64,000 nucleotides of DNA from an uncultured Flavobacteriaceae bacterium (GTDB lineage: Bacteria; Bacteroidota; Bacteroidia; Flavobacteriales; Flavobacteriaceae). Both the position numbers and the translations under genes were made by a program. The notes beneath the pieces are model-generated. The model searched no databases, was not told the origin of the DNA, and saw nothing but the letters and a program-made list of their open reading frames with translations. The stretch spans positions 645,596-709,595 of the forward strand of contig CALTAJ010000002.1 in NCBI GenBank assembly GCA_943842245.1, written 5' to 3'. How positions within the stretch are numbered: the first letter of the stretch is position 1; each line of letters opens with the position of its first letter. Shown piece after piece: positions 24,345-33,491 of this stretch.

Positions 24345-25100
24345 TTAGGGTGAGATACGCTCCGGAAAATCTGTAATTATACCATCAACCCCTAAACTTT
24401 TCATTATGGCTATATTATCGATTTTATTTACTGTCCAAGGAAATACTTTAAAACCTGCTTTATGAATCTTTACTACATTAATTGAGTTAAGAGTTTTAAA
24501 ATCTGGGTTTATGGCTTTAGCTTTTAATTCCAATCCAATGGGTATGGCATCCAAAGGATCATCTTCAGTAAGAATAGCAATTGGTACTTCTTTGTTAATT
24601 TGACGAAAAATTTTGAGTTCATCCCAATTAAAGCTTGAAATAAGGATTTTTTCTGGAAACCAAGCTTCACCCTCAAAATAAACCTGAAGAACTTCATCTG
24701 TTTTTAACGCTGTGGCACTTCCTTTTAGTTCAATATTCAAAAAGACACGTCCATTGATTAAATCAAGAACTTCTTCAAGTGTAGGTATACTGTAACCATT
24801 TAATACCTCAATACGTCTTATTGAGTCTAAAACTAATTCCTCAATATAGCCTGTTGAATTAGTCAATTTTTCTAAAGTCTTATCATGAAAGACAACTAAT
24901 TCTCCACTTGCACATTTAAAAATATCTATTTCTATTCCATCTACACCTAGCTCTATTGCTTTAGATATAGAAGGGAGAGTATTTTCTGCAAGATGACCTT
25001 TTGCTCCTCGGTGTCCTATTATAACTAGGTTTTTAGATGACATACAAGCTGTAATTATAAAACCGAAAAATAGAATTATATAAAAACTTCGATATTTCAT
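24345..25100 (-). CDS. Glycerophosphodiester phosphodiesterase lipoprotein
   Basis: A 251-residue GDPD-family TIM barrel. The N-terminal hydrophobic segment ends in ITAC (lipobox, Cys19), so it is a lipoprotein. Catalytic residues are visible in IGHRGAKGHLAENT (His, Arg, Glu) and EIDIFKCASGELVVFHD (Glu-Asp metal ligands and His). It hydrolyses glycerophosphodiesters from phospholipid turnover to glycerol-3-phosphate and an alcohol. It lies 46 bases after a GH13 lipoprotein gene on the same strand and may share its transcript. Confidence 0.88.
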   Translation of the reverse strand: MKYRSFYIILFFGFIITACMSSKNLVIIGHRGAKGHLAENTLPSISKAIELGVDGIEIDIFKCASGELVVFHDKTLEKLTNSTGYIEELVLDSIRRIEVLNGYSIPTLEEVLDLINGRVFLNIELKGSATALKTDEVLQVYFEGEAWFPEKILISSFNWDELKIFRQINKEVPIAILTEDDPLDAIPIGLELKAKAINPDFKTLNSINVVKIHKAGFKVFPWTVNKIDNIAIMKSLGVDGIITDFPERISP

Positions 25101-25146
25101 CCTTATTATAAGTTTGGAATCATAGATTTTAAAAAAAGATATGTTT

Positions 25147-26547
25147 TTAATTTGTTAAAATCCAGAATTCCCATGGCTTCATATCATATTGATATGATGA
25201 AGAAAGTCTTTTATTTTTAAAATCTTGAAAGCGTTTAAAATTCCCTTCATAGGGTAAAGTAAACTGAGCATAGTCTTTACTTAGATTTGCAATAAAAACA
25301 ATTGTATCTCCATCTCTTTCACGTTCAAAGGCAAGTATTTGATCATTCTTAGAATTTAATAAACGTTTAAAAGAACCTCCAGATAATCCAGAAGTCAATG
25401 CTTTGTGATTATTTTTTAATGCTCCTAATTGTTGTAAAAACTCCATAGTTTTTCCTGACACTTTAGGAAAGCTGTCTTTTTCAAAAAAATGTAATCGCTT
25501 ATTAAGATCATATTCCTGACCGGAATATACCAGTGGCATTCCAGGGATGGTATAATTTAGTGCCATGAAAGCGTAAGCTGCTTTTCCATAGCTTTCCTCA
25601 ATAGTTCCATTCCAAGAATTTTCATCATGATTGGAAACAAAATTGACAACGATATTTTCAGGACCATAACGTTTAATCGTTCGCTCTATGTGTCTTGAAT
25701 AATTAAGAGCATTTTTTTGACCTTGGGCTACTTTTTTAGATAAATGGTGGCCAGGCCAATCATAAGAAGCGTCAAACTTTTTTACCAAGTCTAGACCTCC
25801 AGGATGATATATATCTGTTTCTGCCAAAAGGAAAAGAGGTTTGATTCGCTTCAAAATAGCAAAGGTTTTATTGTAAAATTCCTGGGGTACAGCATAAGCC
25901 TGATCGATACGATACCCATCTATATTGGTTTCTTCTACCCAATATACCATGGCTTTTCTCAGTGCTTCTCGCATTTGCATATTCTTGTAATTCAAATCTG
26001 CTACATCAGTCCAGCCAAAAGACTTTCCTGTTCGAAAGTCGATGGGGTCAATAATTTCTCCTTTTCTATTTTTAAGATAATAATCACTATTCTCTTTAAT
26101 CCAAACATGATCCCAGCCAGTATGACCTGGAACCCAATCCAAAATAACATACATCCCTAATTGATGAGCTTTATTTACAAGAGATTTAAAATCCTTTAAC
26201 GTCCCAAATTCTGGATTTACTTTAGTGTAGTTGGAAACTGCATAATAACTTCCTAATGGACCTTTGCTTTTTGTAGTAGAGATTGGGTTAATTGGCATGA
26301 GCCAAATAATTTTGACTCCCATTTTTTTTAATTTTGGGAGATCCTCTGCAAAAGCATTAAAACTTCCTTCGACAGAATATTGACGAATATTAGCTTCGTA
26401 AAGTACTGCCTTGGAAATGATTTCCTCATTTATAGGCAAGAACGGTGTATCTTCAATAGTTTTAACCTGAGGTTTTCGAGCTATTTCAGATTGATTTTGA
26501 CAAGATAATATCAATAGGCTCAATAATAAAATACTTTTTAGTCTCAT
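25147..26547 (-). CDS. Alpha-amylase family (GH13) lipoprotein
   Basis: A 466-residue protein with a lipobox (LILSC, Cys16) and a GH13 TIM barrel. The catalytic triad is visible: Asp215 nucleophile (GYRIDQAY), Glu243 acid/base (LAETDI) and Asp308 (SNHDEN); DWVPGHTGWDH is conserved region I. A short C-terminal beta domain follows. It hydrolyses alpha-1,4-glucan outside or in the periplasm. The start overlaps the upstream GH13 stop by four bases. It belongs with pgmB, GH65 and the other GH13 in a maltodextrin operon. Confidence 0.9.
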   Translation of the reverse strand: MRLKSILLLSLLILSCQNQSEIARKPQVKTIEDTPFLPINEEIISKAVLYEANIRQYSVEGSFNAFAEDLPKLKKMGVKIIWLMPINPISTTKSKGPLGSYYAVSNYTKVNPEFGTLKDFKSLVNKAHQLGMYVILDWVPGHTGWDHVWIKENSDYYLKNRKGEIIDPIDFRTGKSFGWTDVADLNYKNMQMREALRKAMVYWVEETNIDGYRIDQAYAVPQEFYNKTFAILKRIKPLFLLAETDIYHPGGLDLVKKFDASYDWPGHHLSKKVAQGQKNALNYSRHIERTIKRYGPENIVVNFVSNHDENSWNGTIEESYGKAAYAFMALNYTIPGMPLVYSGQEYDLNKRLHFFEKDSFPKVSGKTMEFLQQLGALKNNHKALTSGLSGGSFKRLLNSKNDQILAFERERDGDTIVFIANLSKDYAQFTLPYEGNFKRFQDFKNKRLSSSYQYDMKPWEFWILTN

Positions 26548-28376
26548 AAGCTTAATTCAAAAATTAAAGTTGTTTCCGCCGGGATTTTCAATACTTTAGG
26601 TAGCTTAAAAGCAGCTTCAGAAATAATTTCAAAAGCTTGGGTTCGCCCTGCAATTCCCTCGCTATATCTATTTAAAGAAATTTTTTGATCTAGGGTGTTA
26701 TTATTTACTATTATCATGACACGTTCATCATCGGTATACCTAAAATAAACATAAACATCATCACGTGGAACATAATGTAATGTTTTTCCAAAATGAATTG
26801 CAGGATTAGTCTTTCTCCATTGAATTAGTTTCTTTGAAAAATCATAATATTTAGCTTGCTTAGAGACTCTACCATTCTCGCTAAAAGCATTTTGAGTGTC
26901 TTTTGGCCAACCGCCTGGAAAATCTCTTCTGATATCTCCATCACCAACTTCTTTCTTCCCAGTCATTCCAATTTCAGAACCATAATAAATTTGTGGGATT
27001 CCCCTTATGGTCATTAATACGCTAAGAATTTGTTTATAATTTTTAAATTTTGGGTAAAAATCATTTATTCGATTAGTATCATGATTCTCAGCAAAAATAA
27101 CAACATTATTAATATTTGAATAAAGAAAATCATTCTGTAAATTTTTATAAAGTCTAGTCGTTCCGTGCTCCCAAAAAGAGTTCTTTTCGTTAAAGGCTTT
27201 GACTAAAGCATCGTTCAAAGTAAAATCCATAACACTTGGAAGCTTGGAATCAAAACCTTGAATTGCTGCAATTGGACTTTTTTCTTGCCAATAAGAAAGA
27301 TGTAAGCTATTGTGCATCCAACCCTCTCCAACAATATTAAAATTTGGGTATTCTTTACGAATAGCTTCTAACCAAGTAATCATAGGTTTAGGATTATTAT
27401 AAGGGTATGTGTCTACTCTAAAACCATCGATTTGAGCAAATTCAATCCACCAAATTGCATTTTGACTCAAATATTTTAGAAGGTAATGATTGCTTTGGTT
27501 TAAATCTGCCATAGATGGTACAAACCAACCTTGGAGTAATTCATTACGATCTATATTAGTTGCATAAGGATCAGAATGAATTTCTTTTCTGTGATTGGTA
27601 TTTGTGTATTTTTCAAGCTGATGAATCCAATCGGAGGATGGCAAATCTTTAATCATCCAATGTTCAATTCCCCAGTGATTGGTAACGTAATCCATGATCA
27701 ACTTCATATTACGCTGGTGAAGGGCATTTGACAAAGAGCGATAATCTTCGTTTGTTCCATAGCGTGGATCGATACGATAAATATTACTTTGGGCATAAGT
27801 ATGATATGATACTTTAGGGGCATTGTCCTCGAGCATAGGGGTTGACCATAAAGCAGTTACACCCAAGTCTTCTAGATAATCTAAGTGATCAATAATTCCT
27901 TTTATATCACCGCCATGACGTCCATCTTTATCATTTCGATTCGTTTTTTCCGAGACAGAGGAATGAATATCATTAGAAGAATCGCCATTAGCAAATCGAT
28001 CGGGCATTAAGAGATAGATTACATCAGAAGAATTAAAACTTTCTTTATTGGTATGTTGATTACGAGTTTTTATTTCATAGTTAATAGAAGAATGAACTTG
28101 TCCATCTTTGATTAAGTTGATTTTTATTTCTCCAGGTTTTTTTCTAGTCAAATCAAGATCAACAAACAAGTAATTTGAATTTTCTACGCGGTGAACATTA
28201 ATTTTTCTCAAAGATGGTACATCCAAATCGTATTGAGCTAGATTATTTCCGTAAAGCATTAATTGAAGGGTAGGTTCTTGCATCCCTTCCCACCAAAACG
28301 GAGGTTCTACTTTTTCAATTTGGGCAAAAGTGAGATATGATTGAACTAAAAAATATAAACAAAATAGTTTTTTCAA
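26544..28376 (-). CDS. Exported cyclomaltodextrinase/neopullulanase-like GH13 enzyme (SusA-like)
   Basis: A 610-residue protein with a signal peptide (1-18, ending LTFA), an N-terminal beta-sandwich (about 22-105) typical of cyclomaltodextrinase/neopullulanase, and a GH13 barrel. The catalytic residues are Asp322 (FRVDTYPY), Glu351 (VGEGWMH) and Asp433 (AENHDTNR). It cleaves alpha-1,4 (and perhaps alpha-1,6) bonds of maltodextrins in the periplasm, like SusA. Six bases separate it from the GH65 gene upstream. No susC/susD homologues are present in this window. Confidence 0.9.
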   Translation of the reverse strand: MKKLFCLYFLVQSYLTFAQIEKVEPPFWWEGMQEPTLQLMLYGNNLAQYDLDVPSLRKINVHRVENSNYLFVDLDLTRKKPGEIKINLIKDGQVHSSINYEIKTRNQHTNKESFNSSDVIYLLMPDRFANGDSSNDIHSSVSEKTNRNDKDGRHGGDIKGIIDHLDYLEDLGVTALWSTPMLEDNAPKVSYHTYAQSNIYRIDPRYGTNEDYRSLSNALHQRNMKLIMDYVTNHWGIEHWMIKDLPSSDWIHQLEKYTNTNHRKEIHSDPYATNIDRNELLQGWFVPSMADLNQSNHYLLKYLSQNAIWWIEFAQIDGFRVDTYPYNNPKPMITWLEAIRKEYPNFNIVGEGWMHNSLHLSYWQEKSPIAAIQGFDSKLPSVMDFTLNDALVKAFNEKNSFWEHGTTRLYKNLQNDFLYSNINNVVIFAENHDTNRINDFYPKFKNYKQILSVLMTIRGIPQIYYGSEIGMTGKKEVGDGDIRRDFPGGWPKDTQNAFSENGRVSKQAKYYDFSKKLIQWRKTNPAIHFGKTLHYVPRDDVYVYFRYTDDERVMIIVNNNTLDQKISLNRYSEGIAGRTQAFEIISEAAFKLPKVLKIPAETTLIFELSL

Positions 28377-28382
28377 TGATTG

Positions 28383-30659
28383 CTAATTAAGTAATTTACC
28401 CTTACAATATACAATCGATTCTTTATTAGATTTTTCCACAGTTATTTTTTGTTTTGAAAATTTAACATTTATTATTGTTCCTCTAAAGTTAATCTTAAAT
28501 GAGAGTGTTTTCCAGGCATTAGGAAGTTTAGGATCTATATGTACTTGGTTATCAATGATACGAAGGCCTCCAAAACCTTCTACAATACTCATCCAAGTTC
28601 CAGCCATACTGGTTATATGAAGACCTTCTTCTAATTCATTGTTGTAGTCATCTAAGTCCAAACGTGAGGTTTGAAGGTAAAAATCATATGCTTGATCCTT
28701 TTTCCCTAAACGTGCTGCAAGGATAGAATGAATACAAGGGGAAAGCGAAGATTCATGAACCGTTAAGGGCTCATAAAAATTAAAATGACGTTCCAAAGTA
28801 GCTTTATTGAATTGATTTTCGAAAAAATAAAAGCCTTGTAATACATCAGCTTGTTTAATAAAAGGAGATCTTAAAATTCGATCCCATGACCAGTGCTGAT
28901 TAATTGGCCGTTCATTTTTATTTATACTTGTTGCAGGTATTAACTTTTTATCTAAAAAACCGTCTTGTTGCAAATATATATCTTGATTTGGGTGCTTAGG
29001 AAAATAAATATTATCCGCAATTTCTTTCCACCGATCTACCTCAATATCAAGCCAATTTAATTTGACTTTGATCACTTCCCATTTTTGAATATGTTGTTTT
29101 TTTATTTTGAAGATTTGCTCAATTGTAAACCTCAAACACCATTGACAAAGATAATTTGTGTACCAATTATTATTAATATTATTTTCGTATTCGTTAGGCC
29201 CAGTAACTCCTAGGATTACAAAGGCCTTTTGAAACTCAGAATAGTTTACGCGTTGAGCCCAAAATCTTGCAATTCCGATTAGTACCTCAATTCCCATTTC
29301 TGGAATATAAGATGTATCACCTGTAAATCTTTCATAATTAAAAATAGCGAATGCAATAGCGCCATTTCTATGAATTTCTTCGAAGGTAATTTCCCATTCA
29401 TTATGACACTCCTCCCCATTCATTGTAACCATTGGATAAAGTGCAGCACCATCAGTAAAACCGAGTTTTATTGCATTTTCTATAGCTTTATCTAATTGGT
29501 TATATCGATACTTTAACAAGTTTCTAGCTACCTTATGATTTTTTGTTGCCATATAAAAAGGTAAGCAGTAGGCCTCTGTATCCCAATAAGTACTTCCCCC
29601 ATACTTTTCGCCAGTAAAACCTTTAGGCCCTACATTGAGTCTAGCATCATGGCCGGTATAAGTTTGATTCAGTTGAAAAATATTAAATCGAATAGCCTGT
29701 TGAGCTTTGTCATCACCTTCAATCTTGATATCAGATTGTTCCCATATTTTATTCCAAGAACTATTATGCTCTTCTGCTAATTTGTTAAATCCTTTTGAAG
29801 AGGCATTTAAAACTAAACTAAATGCAGTACTTTCAAAATTATTGACATCATAATTCATTCCATTTATATAACCACCAAATTTTAAAACAGAACAACTATC
29901 TCCTTCGGTTAAGTAGTGTTTTTTATTCTGGCTAATAATTTGATTTTGCTCACTAGTAGTAAAGTTACCCTTTGAAACTCCATTTTTATCAAAGAGTTGA
30001 GTTTGGGCATAAGTAGCAACATCAAATTTTGTTTTCAAGGTTTGAGAATGTAATAGTAATAGTTCTGGTGAAACAATTTTACTCTTAAAATCCCAAAAAG
30101 GATCTTCCCAATTAGAATCATAATTTTTAATGTTTCCATCAACATAAGAGTCTATTTCTATATCTGCGTCACCCTTAATCATGGTAATTTGATATTTAAT
30201 GGCCCCCAAAGAACTTTCTTTCATTGAAAGAAAACGTTTAACATCAATAGCTACACGAATATTAGCTGAAAGTTGAATCTCAAAAGAACGTTTGTAAATT
30301 CCCGTCTTCATATTGAGTTCTCTTCTGAATTTTAATATTTCAACGCATTTATTCAAATCCAATGGAATTCCTGCTATTCTAATATTGATTCCTATCCAGT
30401 TTGGAGCATTTAGAACTTTTGCAAAGTATTCTGGATAACCATTTTTCCACCAACCTACTCTTGTTTTATCGGGATAATAGACCCCTGCAATATAACTTCC
30501 TTGATAAGTTTTACCAGAGTACTGTTCCTCAAAATTAGCACGTTGACCCATAGAACCATTTCCCAAGCTAAAAATACTTTCGGATGCTCTAACCTTACTT
30601 TTGTCAAAACCATCTTCTATGATTTTCCATGGATCTATCTCGTAGTATACTTTTTTCAT
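28383..30659 (-). CDS. Maltose phosphorylase (glycoside hydrolase family 65)
   Basis: A 758-residue GH65 protein of normal length without signal peptide, so cytoplasmic. The catalytic Glu490 is in VTGPNEYENNIN, preceded by the conserved ECHNEWEITFEE segment (417-428); the HESSLSP loop near residue 625-635 binds phosphate. It phosphorolyses maltose to glucose and beta-glucose-1-phosphate, which the adjacent beta-phosphoglucomutase then isomerises. This pairing strongly favours maltose over trehalose or kojibiose as substrate, though that is contextual. It follows pgmB by 43 bases. Confidence 0.9.
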   Translation of the reverse strand: MKKVYYEIDPWKIIEDGFDKSKVRASESIFSLGNGSMGQRANFEEQYSGKTYQGSYIAGVYYPDKTRVGWWKNGYPEYFAKVLNAPNWIGINIRIAGIPLDLNKCVEILKFRRELNMKTGIYKRSFEIQLSANIRVAIDVKRFLSMKESSLGAIKYQITMIKGDADIEIDSYVDGNIKNYDSNWEDPFWDFKSKIVSPELLLLHSQTLKTKFDVATYAQTQLFDKNGVSKGNFTTSEQNQIISQNKKHYLTEGDSCSVLKFGGYINGMNYDVNNFESTAFSLVLNASSKGFNKLAEEHNSSWNKIWEQSDIKIEGDDKAQQAIRFNIFQLNQTYTGHDARLNVGPKGFTGEKYGGSTYWDTEAYCLPFYMATKNHKVARNLLKYRYNQLDKAIENAIKLGFTDGAALYPMVTMNGEECHNEWEITFEEIHRNGAIAFAIFNYERFTGDTSYIPEMGIEVLIGIARFWAQRVNYSEFQKAFVILGVTGPNEYENNINNNWYTNYLCQWCLRFTIEQIFKIKKQHIQKWEVIKVKLNWLDIEVDRWKEIADNIYFPKHPNQDIYLQQDGFLDKKLIPATSINKNERPINQHWSWDRILRSPFIKQADVLQGFYFFENQFNKATLERHFNFYEPLTVHESSLSPCIHSILAARLGKKDQAYDFYLQTSRLDLDDYNNELEEGLHITSMAGTWMSIVEGFGGLRIIDNQVHIDPKLPNAWKTLSFKINFRGTIINVKFSKQKITVEKSNKESIVYCKGKLLN

Positions 30660-30702
30660 TTAGCGCTTAATTAAATACCGAATAGATAAGATTAGATTTA
30701 AT

Positions 30703-31356
30703 TTAAAACAATTTATCTAAATCATTTTGAACCAAAGACAGAAAATCAGGATAACAAAAGTCTTCATTTAAAAATTTATCTGGGTTGCCTATCGCAACAG
30801 CTGTCATCCCAGCTGCTTTTGCTGAAATAATTCCAGAGGCAGAATCTTCAAAAACCAAACATTTCTCTGGAACTACTCCAAGAGCCAAACTACCTCTTAA
30901 AAAAACCTCTGGATGTGGTTTACTTTTTTTTACTTTGTTTCCGTCTATCACAATCTCAAAAAACGAAGTAAGTCCTAATTTACTTAGAATAACTTCAGCA
31001 TTTTTACTAGCAGAACCTAATCCAATTTTTACCTTCCTTTTATTTAAAAAAATTAAAGTTTCAAAAATCCCAGGTAAAATATCTTTTGGACCAAGATCCT
31101 GGATAAAATCTAAATAATCTAGGTTCTTTTGAGCTAAATATTTTTCAAATTTTGAAGGCTCTATAACTGTATTAGCCATTTTTAAAATAATCTGAAGACA
31201 ATCTGAACGACTAACCCCTTTTAACTGTTCATTGTCATTCGAAGTAAGGTCATAATTAAAAATTGATGCTATTTTTTTCCACGCGAGAAAATGAAATTTT
31301 GCAGTATCAACTATAACACCGTCTAAGTCAAATAATGCACAATCATGCTTTTTCAT
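30703..31356 (-). CDS. pgmB: Beta-phosphoglucomutase
   Basis: A 217-residue HAD-superfamily enzyme. ALFDLDGVIVDT contains nucleophile Asp10 and acid/base Asp12; the cap domain (about 15-90) holds the GVSRSDCLQ loop; GSASKN, KKSKPHPE and FEDSASGI are HAD motifs II-IV. It turns beta-glucose-1-phosphate into glucose-6-phosphate through a 1,6-bisphosphate intermediate. It is the first gene of the maltodextrin operon pgmB-GH65-GH13-GH13, 31 bases downstream of the ferredoxin gene. Confidence 0.93.
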   Translation of the reverse strand: MKKHDCALFDLDGVIVDTAKFHFLAWKKIASIFNYDLTSNDNEQLKGVSRSDCLQIILKMANTVIEPSKFEKYLAQKNLDYLDFIQDLGPKDILPGIFETLIFLNKRKVKIGLGSASKNAEVILSKLGLTSFFEIVIDGNKVKKSKPHPEVFLRGSLALGVVPEKCLVFEDSASGIISAKAAGMTAVAIGNPDKFLNEDFCYPDFLSLVQNDLDKLF

Positions 31357-31386
31357 TAAAGGTATTATTTTTTAATACTTTTTAAC

Positions 31387-31710
31387 TTATTCTTCAGGTG
31401 CTAATGTTACACTAAGATCATTAAGTTCTGGAGTTAAATAAATTTGACATCCTAAGCGACTATTATCTTTTACATTAAAGGCTTCGGCAAGCATAGCTTC
31501 TTCATCTTCGGAACGTTCCGGTAGTGAGTGATTACTTGTAACATAACACTGACATGAGGCGCAAAGGGCCATTCCTCCACAGGTTCCTTCAATAGGAAAT
31601 TCATATACCTTACAAAGCTCCATTAAATTAAGTTGCATGTCTGTAGGTGCAGTTAATTTATGGTTATTACCTTCCCTATCAGTTAATTGAATATTAATGT
31701 TTTGATTCAT
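31387..31710 (-). CDS. 2Fe-2S ferredoxin (adrenodoxin type)
   Basis: A 107-residue ferredoxin with cluster ligands Cys44, Cys50, Cys53 (GTCGGMALCASC) and Cys88 (LGCQIY). The CX5CX2C spacing and acidic patch RSEDEEAMLAEA match the vertebrate/ISC-type group. It carries electrons, most likely in Fe-S assembly given its neighbours: a NifU-like scaffold one base upstream and an Mrp carrier before that, all on one transcript. Confidence 0.9.
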   Translation of the reverse strand: MNQNINIQLTDREGNNHKLTAPTDMQLNLMELCKVYEFPIEGTCGGMALCASCQCYVTSNHSLPERSEDEEAMLAEAFNVKDNSRLGCQIYLTPELNDLSVTLAPEE

Positions 31711-31711
31711 C

Positions 31712-31963
31712 TTAAGATGGATCTATGCTTGTAACAGACTCAATTTGAGGAAGATGTTTTTTAATAGTCAGTTCAACTCCTGTCTTTAAGGTCATTTGAT
31801 TGACACTACAACCCACACAAGCACCGTGAAGTTGGACATTCACATGTTTATCTCCTTCAATGGATACTAGTGATATATCTCCTCCGTCTGATTTTAAAAA
31901 AGGTCTGATTTCTTCTAACGCCAATAATACTTTTGATTCAATTTCTTTGGAATCCATAATCAT
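31712..31963 (-). CDS. NifU-like C-terminal domain Fe-S scaffold/carrier
   Basis: An 83-residue stand-alone NifU C-terminal domain with the cluster-binding CVGC (Cys49 and Cys52) after LKSDGGDISLVSI. It holds or transfers a 4Fe-4S cluster to target proteins. It starts at the stop of mrp (overlap of four bases) and is followed after one base by the ferredoxin gene. An ATG two codons later (31957) is an alternative start. Confidence 0.88.
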   Translation of the reverse strand: MIMDSKEIESKVLLALEEIRPFLKSDGGDISLVSIEGDKHVNVQLHGACVGCSVNQMTLKTGVELTIKKHLPQIESVTSIDPS

Positions 31964-33093
31964 GATTTTATTGCTTCACATCCTACTAAATTAGTAATTT
32001 CTACTGCTTTTGTGGGTGGTAAATTTTTATTTCTATAAACTACTTGAGAAACTAAGTTTTTTGTTATCTGAATAAACTCGTTAGCTATAGCAGTTTTTTC
32101 TTGAAGACAAGCAGGACGACCATAATCAGAAGCTTCTCTAACACTTTGGACAAGTGGTAGGGATCCGAGAAACGGAACACCTTTATCTTTTGCTAAATAT
32201 TCAGCACCTCTCTCTCCAAAAATATAGTATTTATTTTCGGGTAACTCTTCTGGAGTGAAATAACTCATATTTTCAATAACTCCAAGCACAGGTACTTGAA
32301 TATTTTCTTGTTGAAACATTGATATTCCTTTTTTAGCATCTGCTAGAGCAACATTTTGTGGAGTACTCACAACCATAGCTCCACTTATTGGCAATGATTG
32401 TACTATACTTAAGTGAATATCTCCTGTCCCTGGAGGTAAGTCGATTAATAAAAAATCTAAATCACCCCAAGCTGCATCAAAAATCATTTGATTTAGTGCT
32501 TTAGCAGCCATTGGTCCTCTCCAGATAACAGCTTGTTCTGGCTTTGTAAAAAAACCTATTGAAAGAATCTTTACTCCATAGTTTTCAATAGGTTTCATTT
32601 TAGATTTTCCATTAACCTCAACAGAAAGAGGTTTAGATCCCTCCATATCGAACATGGTCGGAATAGAAGGACCATATATATCAGCATCTAAGATGCCAAC
32701 TTTACAACCCATTTGTGCTAAAGTAACAGCTATATTGGATGTCACAGTAGATTTTCCAACCCCTCCTTTTCCAGATGAAATTGCAATTATATTTTCAATT
32801 CCGGGTATGGGCTTTCCTTTAATAGAGTTAATCTGTTTTTTAACAGGTACAACTTTTATATTAATATTAATTTTAGCTTTTTCGTAAACCTGTTCATGGA
32901 TAGTCTTAAGGATGGTAACCTCTAATTTTTTTCTGGCTTGTAAGCTTGGATTTTCAAGTTGTAAATCAATATCAACTTGATCTCCAAAAATCATAACATT
33001 ATTTACAACACCTTTATCAATTATGTTATCTCCTTCGCCAGGTACAGATATTTTTTTTAGTGCACTTAACACTGCATTTTTAGTAATTTTCAT
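31960..33093 (-). CDS. Mrp/ApbC family Fe-S cluster carrier ATPase
   Basis: A 377-residue protein with an N-terminal MIP18/DUF59 domain (about 1-85) and a P-loop ATPase domain with deviant Walker A SSGKGGVGKS (106-115), DADIYGPSIP and LLIDLPPGTGD. Mrp proteins load or transfer 4Fe-4S clusters. The usual CxxC after ENMSxF is absent (YFTPEELPENKYY), a variation I believe is shared by Bacteroidota orthologues. First gene of mrp-nifU-fdx, with a good promoter at 33111-33140. Confidence 0.88.
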   Translation of the reverse strand: MKITKNAVLSALKKISVPGEGDNIIDKGVVNNVMIFGDQVDIDLQLENPSLQARKKLEVTILKTIHEQVYEKAKININIKVVPVKKQINSIKGKPIPGIENIIAISSGKGGVGKSTVTSNIAVTLAQMGCKVGILDADIYGPSIPTMFDMEGSKPLSVEVNGKSKMKPIENYGVKILSIGFFTKPEQAVIWRGPMAAKALNQMIFDAAWGDLDFLLIDLPPGTGDIHLSIVQSLPISGAMVVSTPQNVALADAKKGISMFQQENIQVPVLGVIENMSYFTPEELPENKYYIFGERGAEYLAKDKGVPFLGSLPLVQSVREASDYGRPACLQEKTAIANEFIQITKNLVSQVVYRNKNLPPTKAVEITNLVGCEAIKS

Positions 33094-33110
33094 AATTAAC
33101 TTAAGAAATA

Positions 33111-33140
33111 CAAATATAATGTTAAGGATTAAATAACAAA
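33111..33140 (-). promoter_or_regulatory. Predicted promoter of the mrp-nifU-ferredoxin operon
   Basis: On the minus strand TTTG (33140-33137), an 18-base spacer, then TATATTTG (33118-33111), matching the Bacteroidota -33/-7 consensus. The transcription start would be near 33106, giving a leader of about 13 bases before the mrp ATG. Confidence 0.65.
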
Positions 33141-33152
33141 CGCCAGTTATTT

Positions 33153-33491
33153 TTAAATCGTAGGTAATTCGAATTTTGGATCCCAGAAATACTTTTCTAA
33201 ATTTTTAATTTGATTTTCCTCAATCTCAATCCCCTCATTTTCTAATAGTTGTTGCATTAGTTTAGTTCCTCTAAAATGGTGTTTTCCCGTTAATAATCCA
33301 TTACGATTTACAACTCTGTGGGCTGGCACACTTTCATCATTGTGAGAGGCATTCATTGCCCAGCCAACCATACGAGCACTTCTTACTGCACCTAAATGTT
33401 TTGCAATTGCTCCATATGAGGTTACTCTTCCTTCGGGGATTAGGCGAACTATGCTGTATACTTTTTCAAAAAAAAATTCCTCATCTTTCAT
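33153..33491 (-). CDS. Alkyltransferase-like protein (ATL, MGMT family without catalytic Cys)
   Basis: A 112-residue protein of the O6-alkylguanine-DNA alkyltransferase C-terminal domain family. The helix-turn-helix GRVTSYGAIAKHLG and arginine-finger region (SARMVGWAM) are present, but the PCHRV active site reads PAHRV, with Ala57 replacing the acceptor Cys. ATL proteins bind O6-alkylguanine without repairing it and flag it for nucleotide excision repair (known in yeast and bacteria). It directly abuts trmB with no spacer. Confidence 0.88.
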   Translation of the reverse strand: MKDEEFFFEKVYSIVRLIPEGRVTSYGAIAKHLGAVRSARMVGWAMNASHNDESVPAHRVVNRNGLLTGKHHFRGTKLMQQLLENEGIEIEENQIKNLEKYFWDPKFELPTI

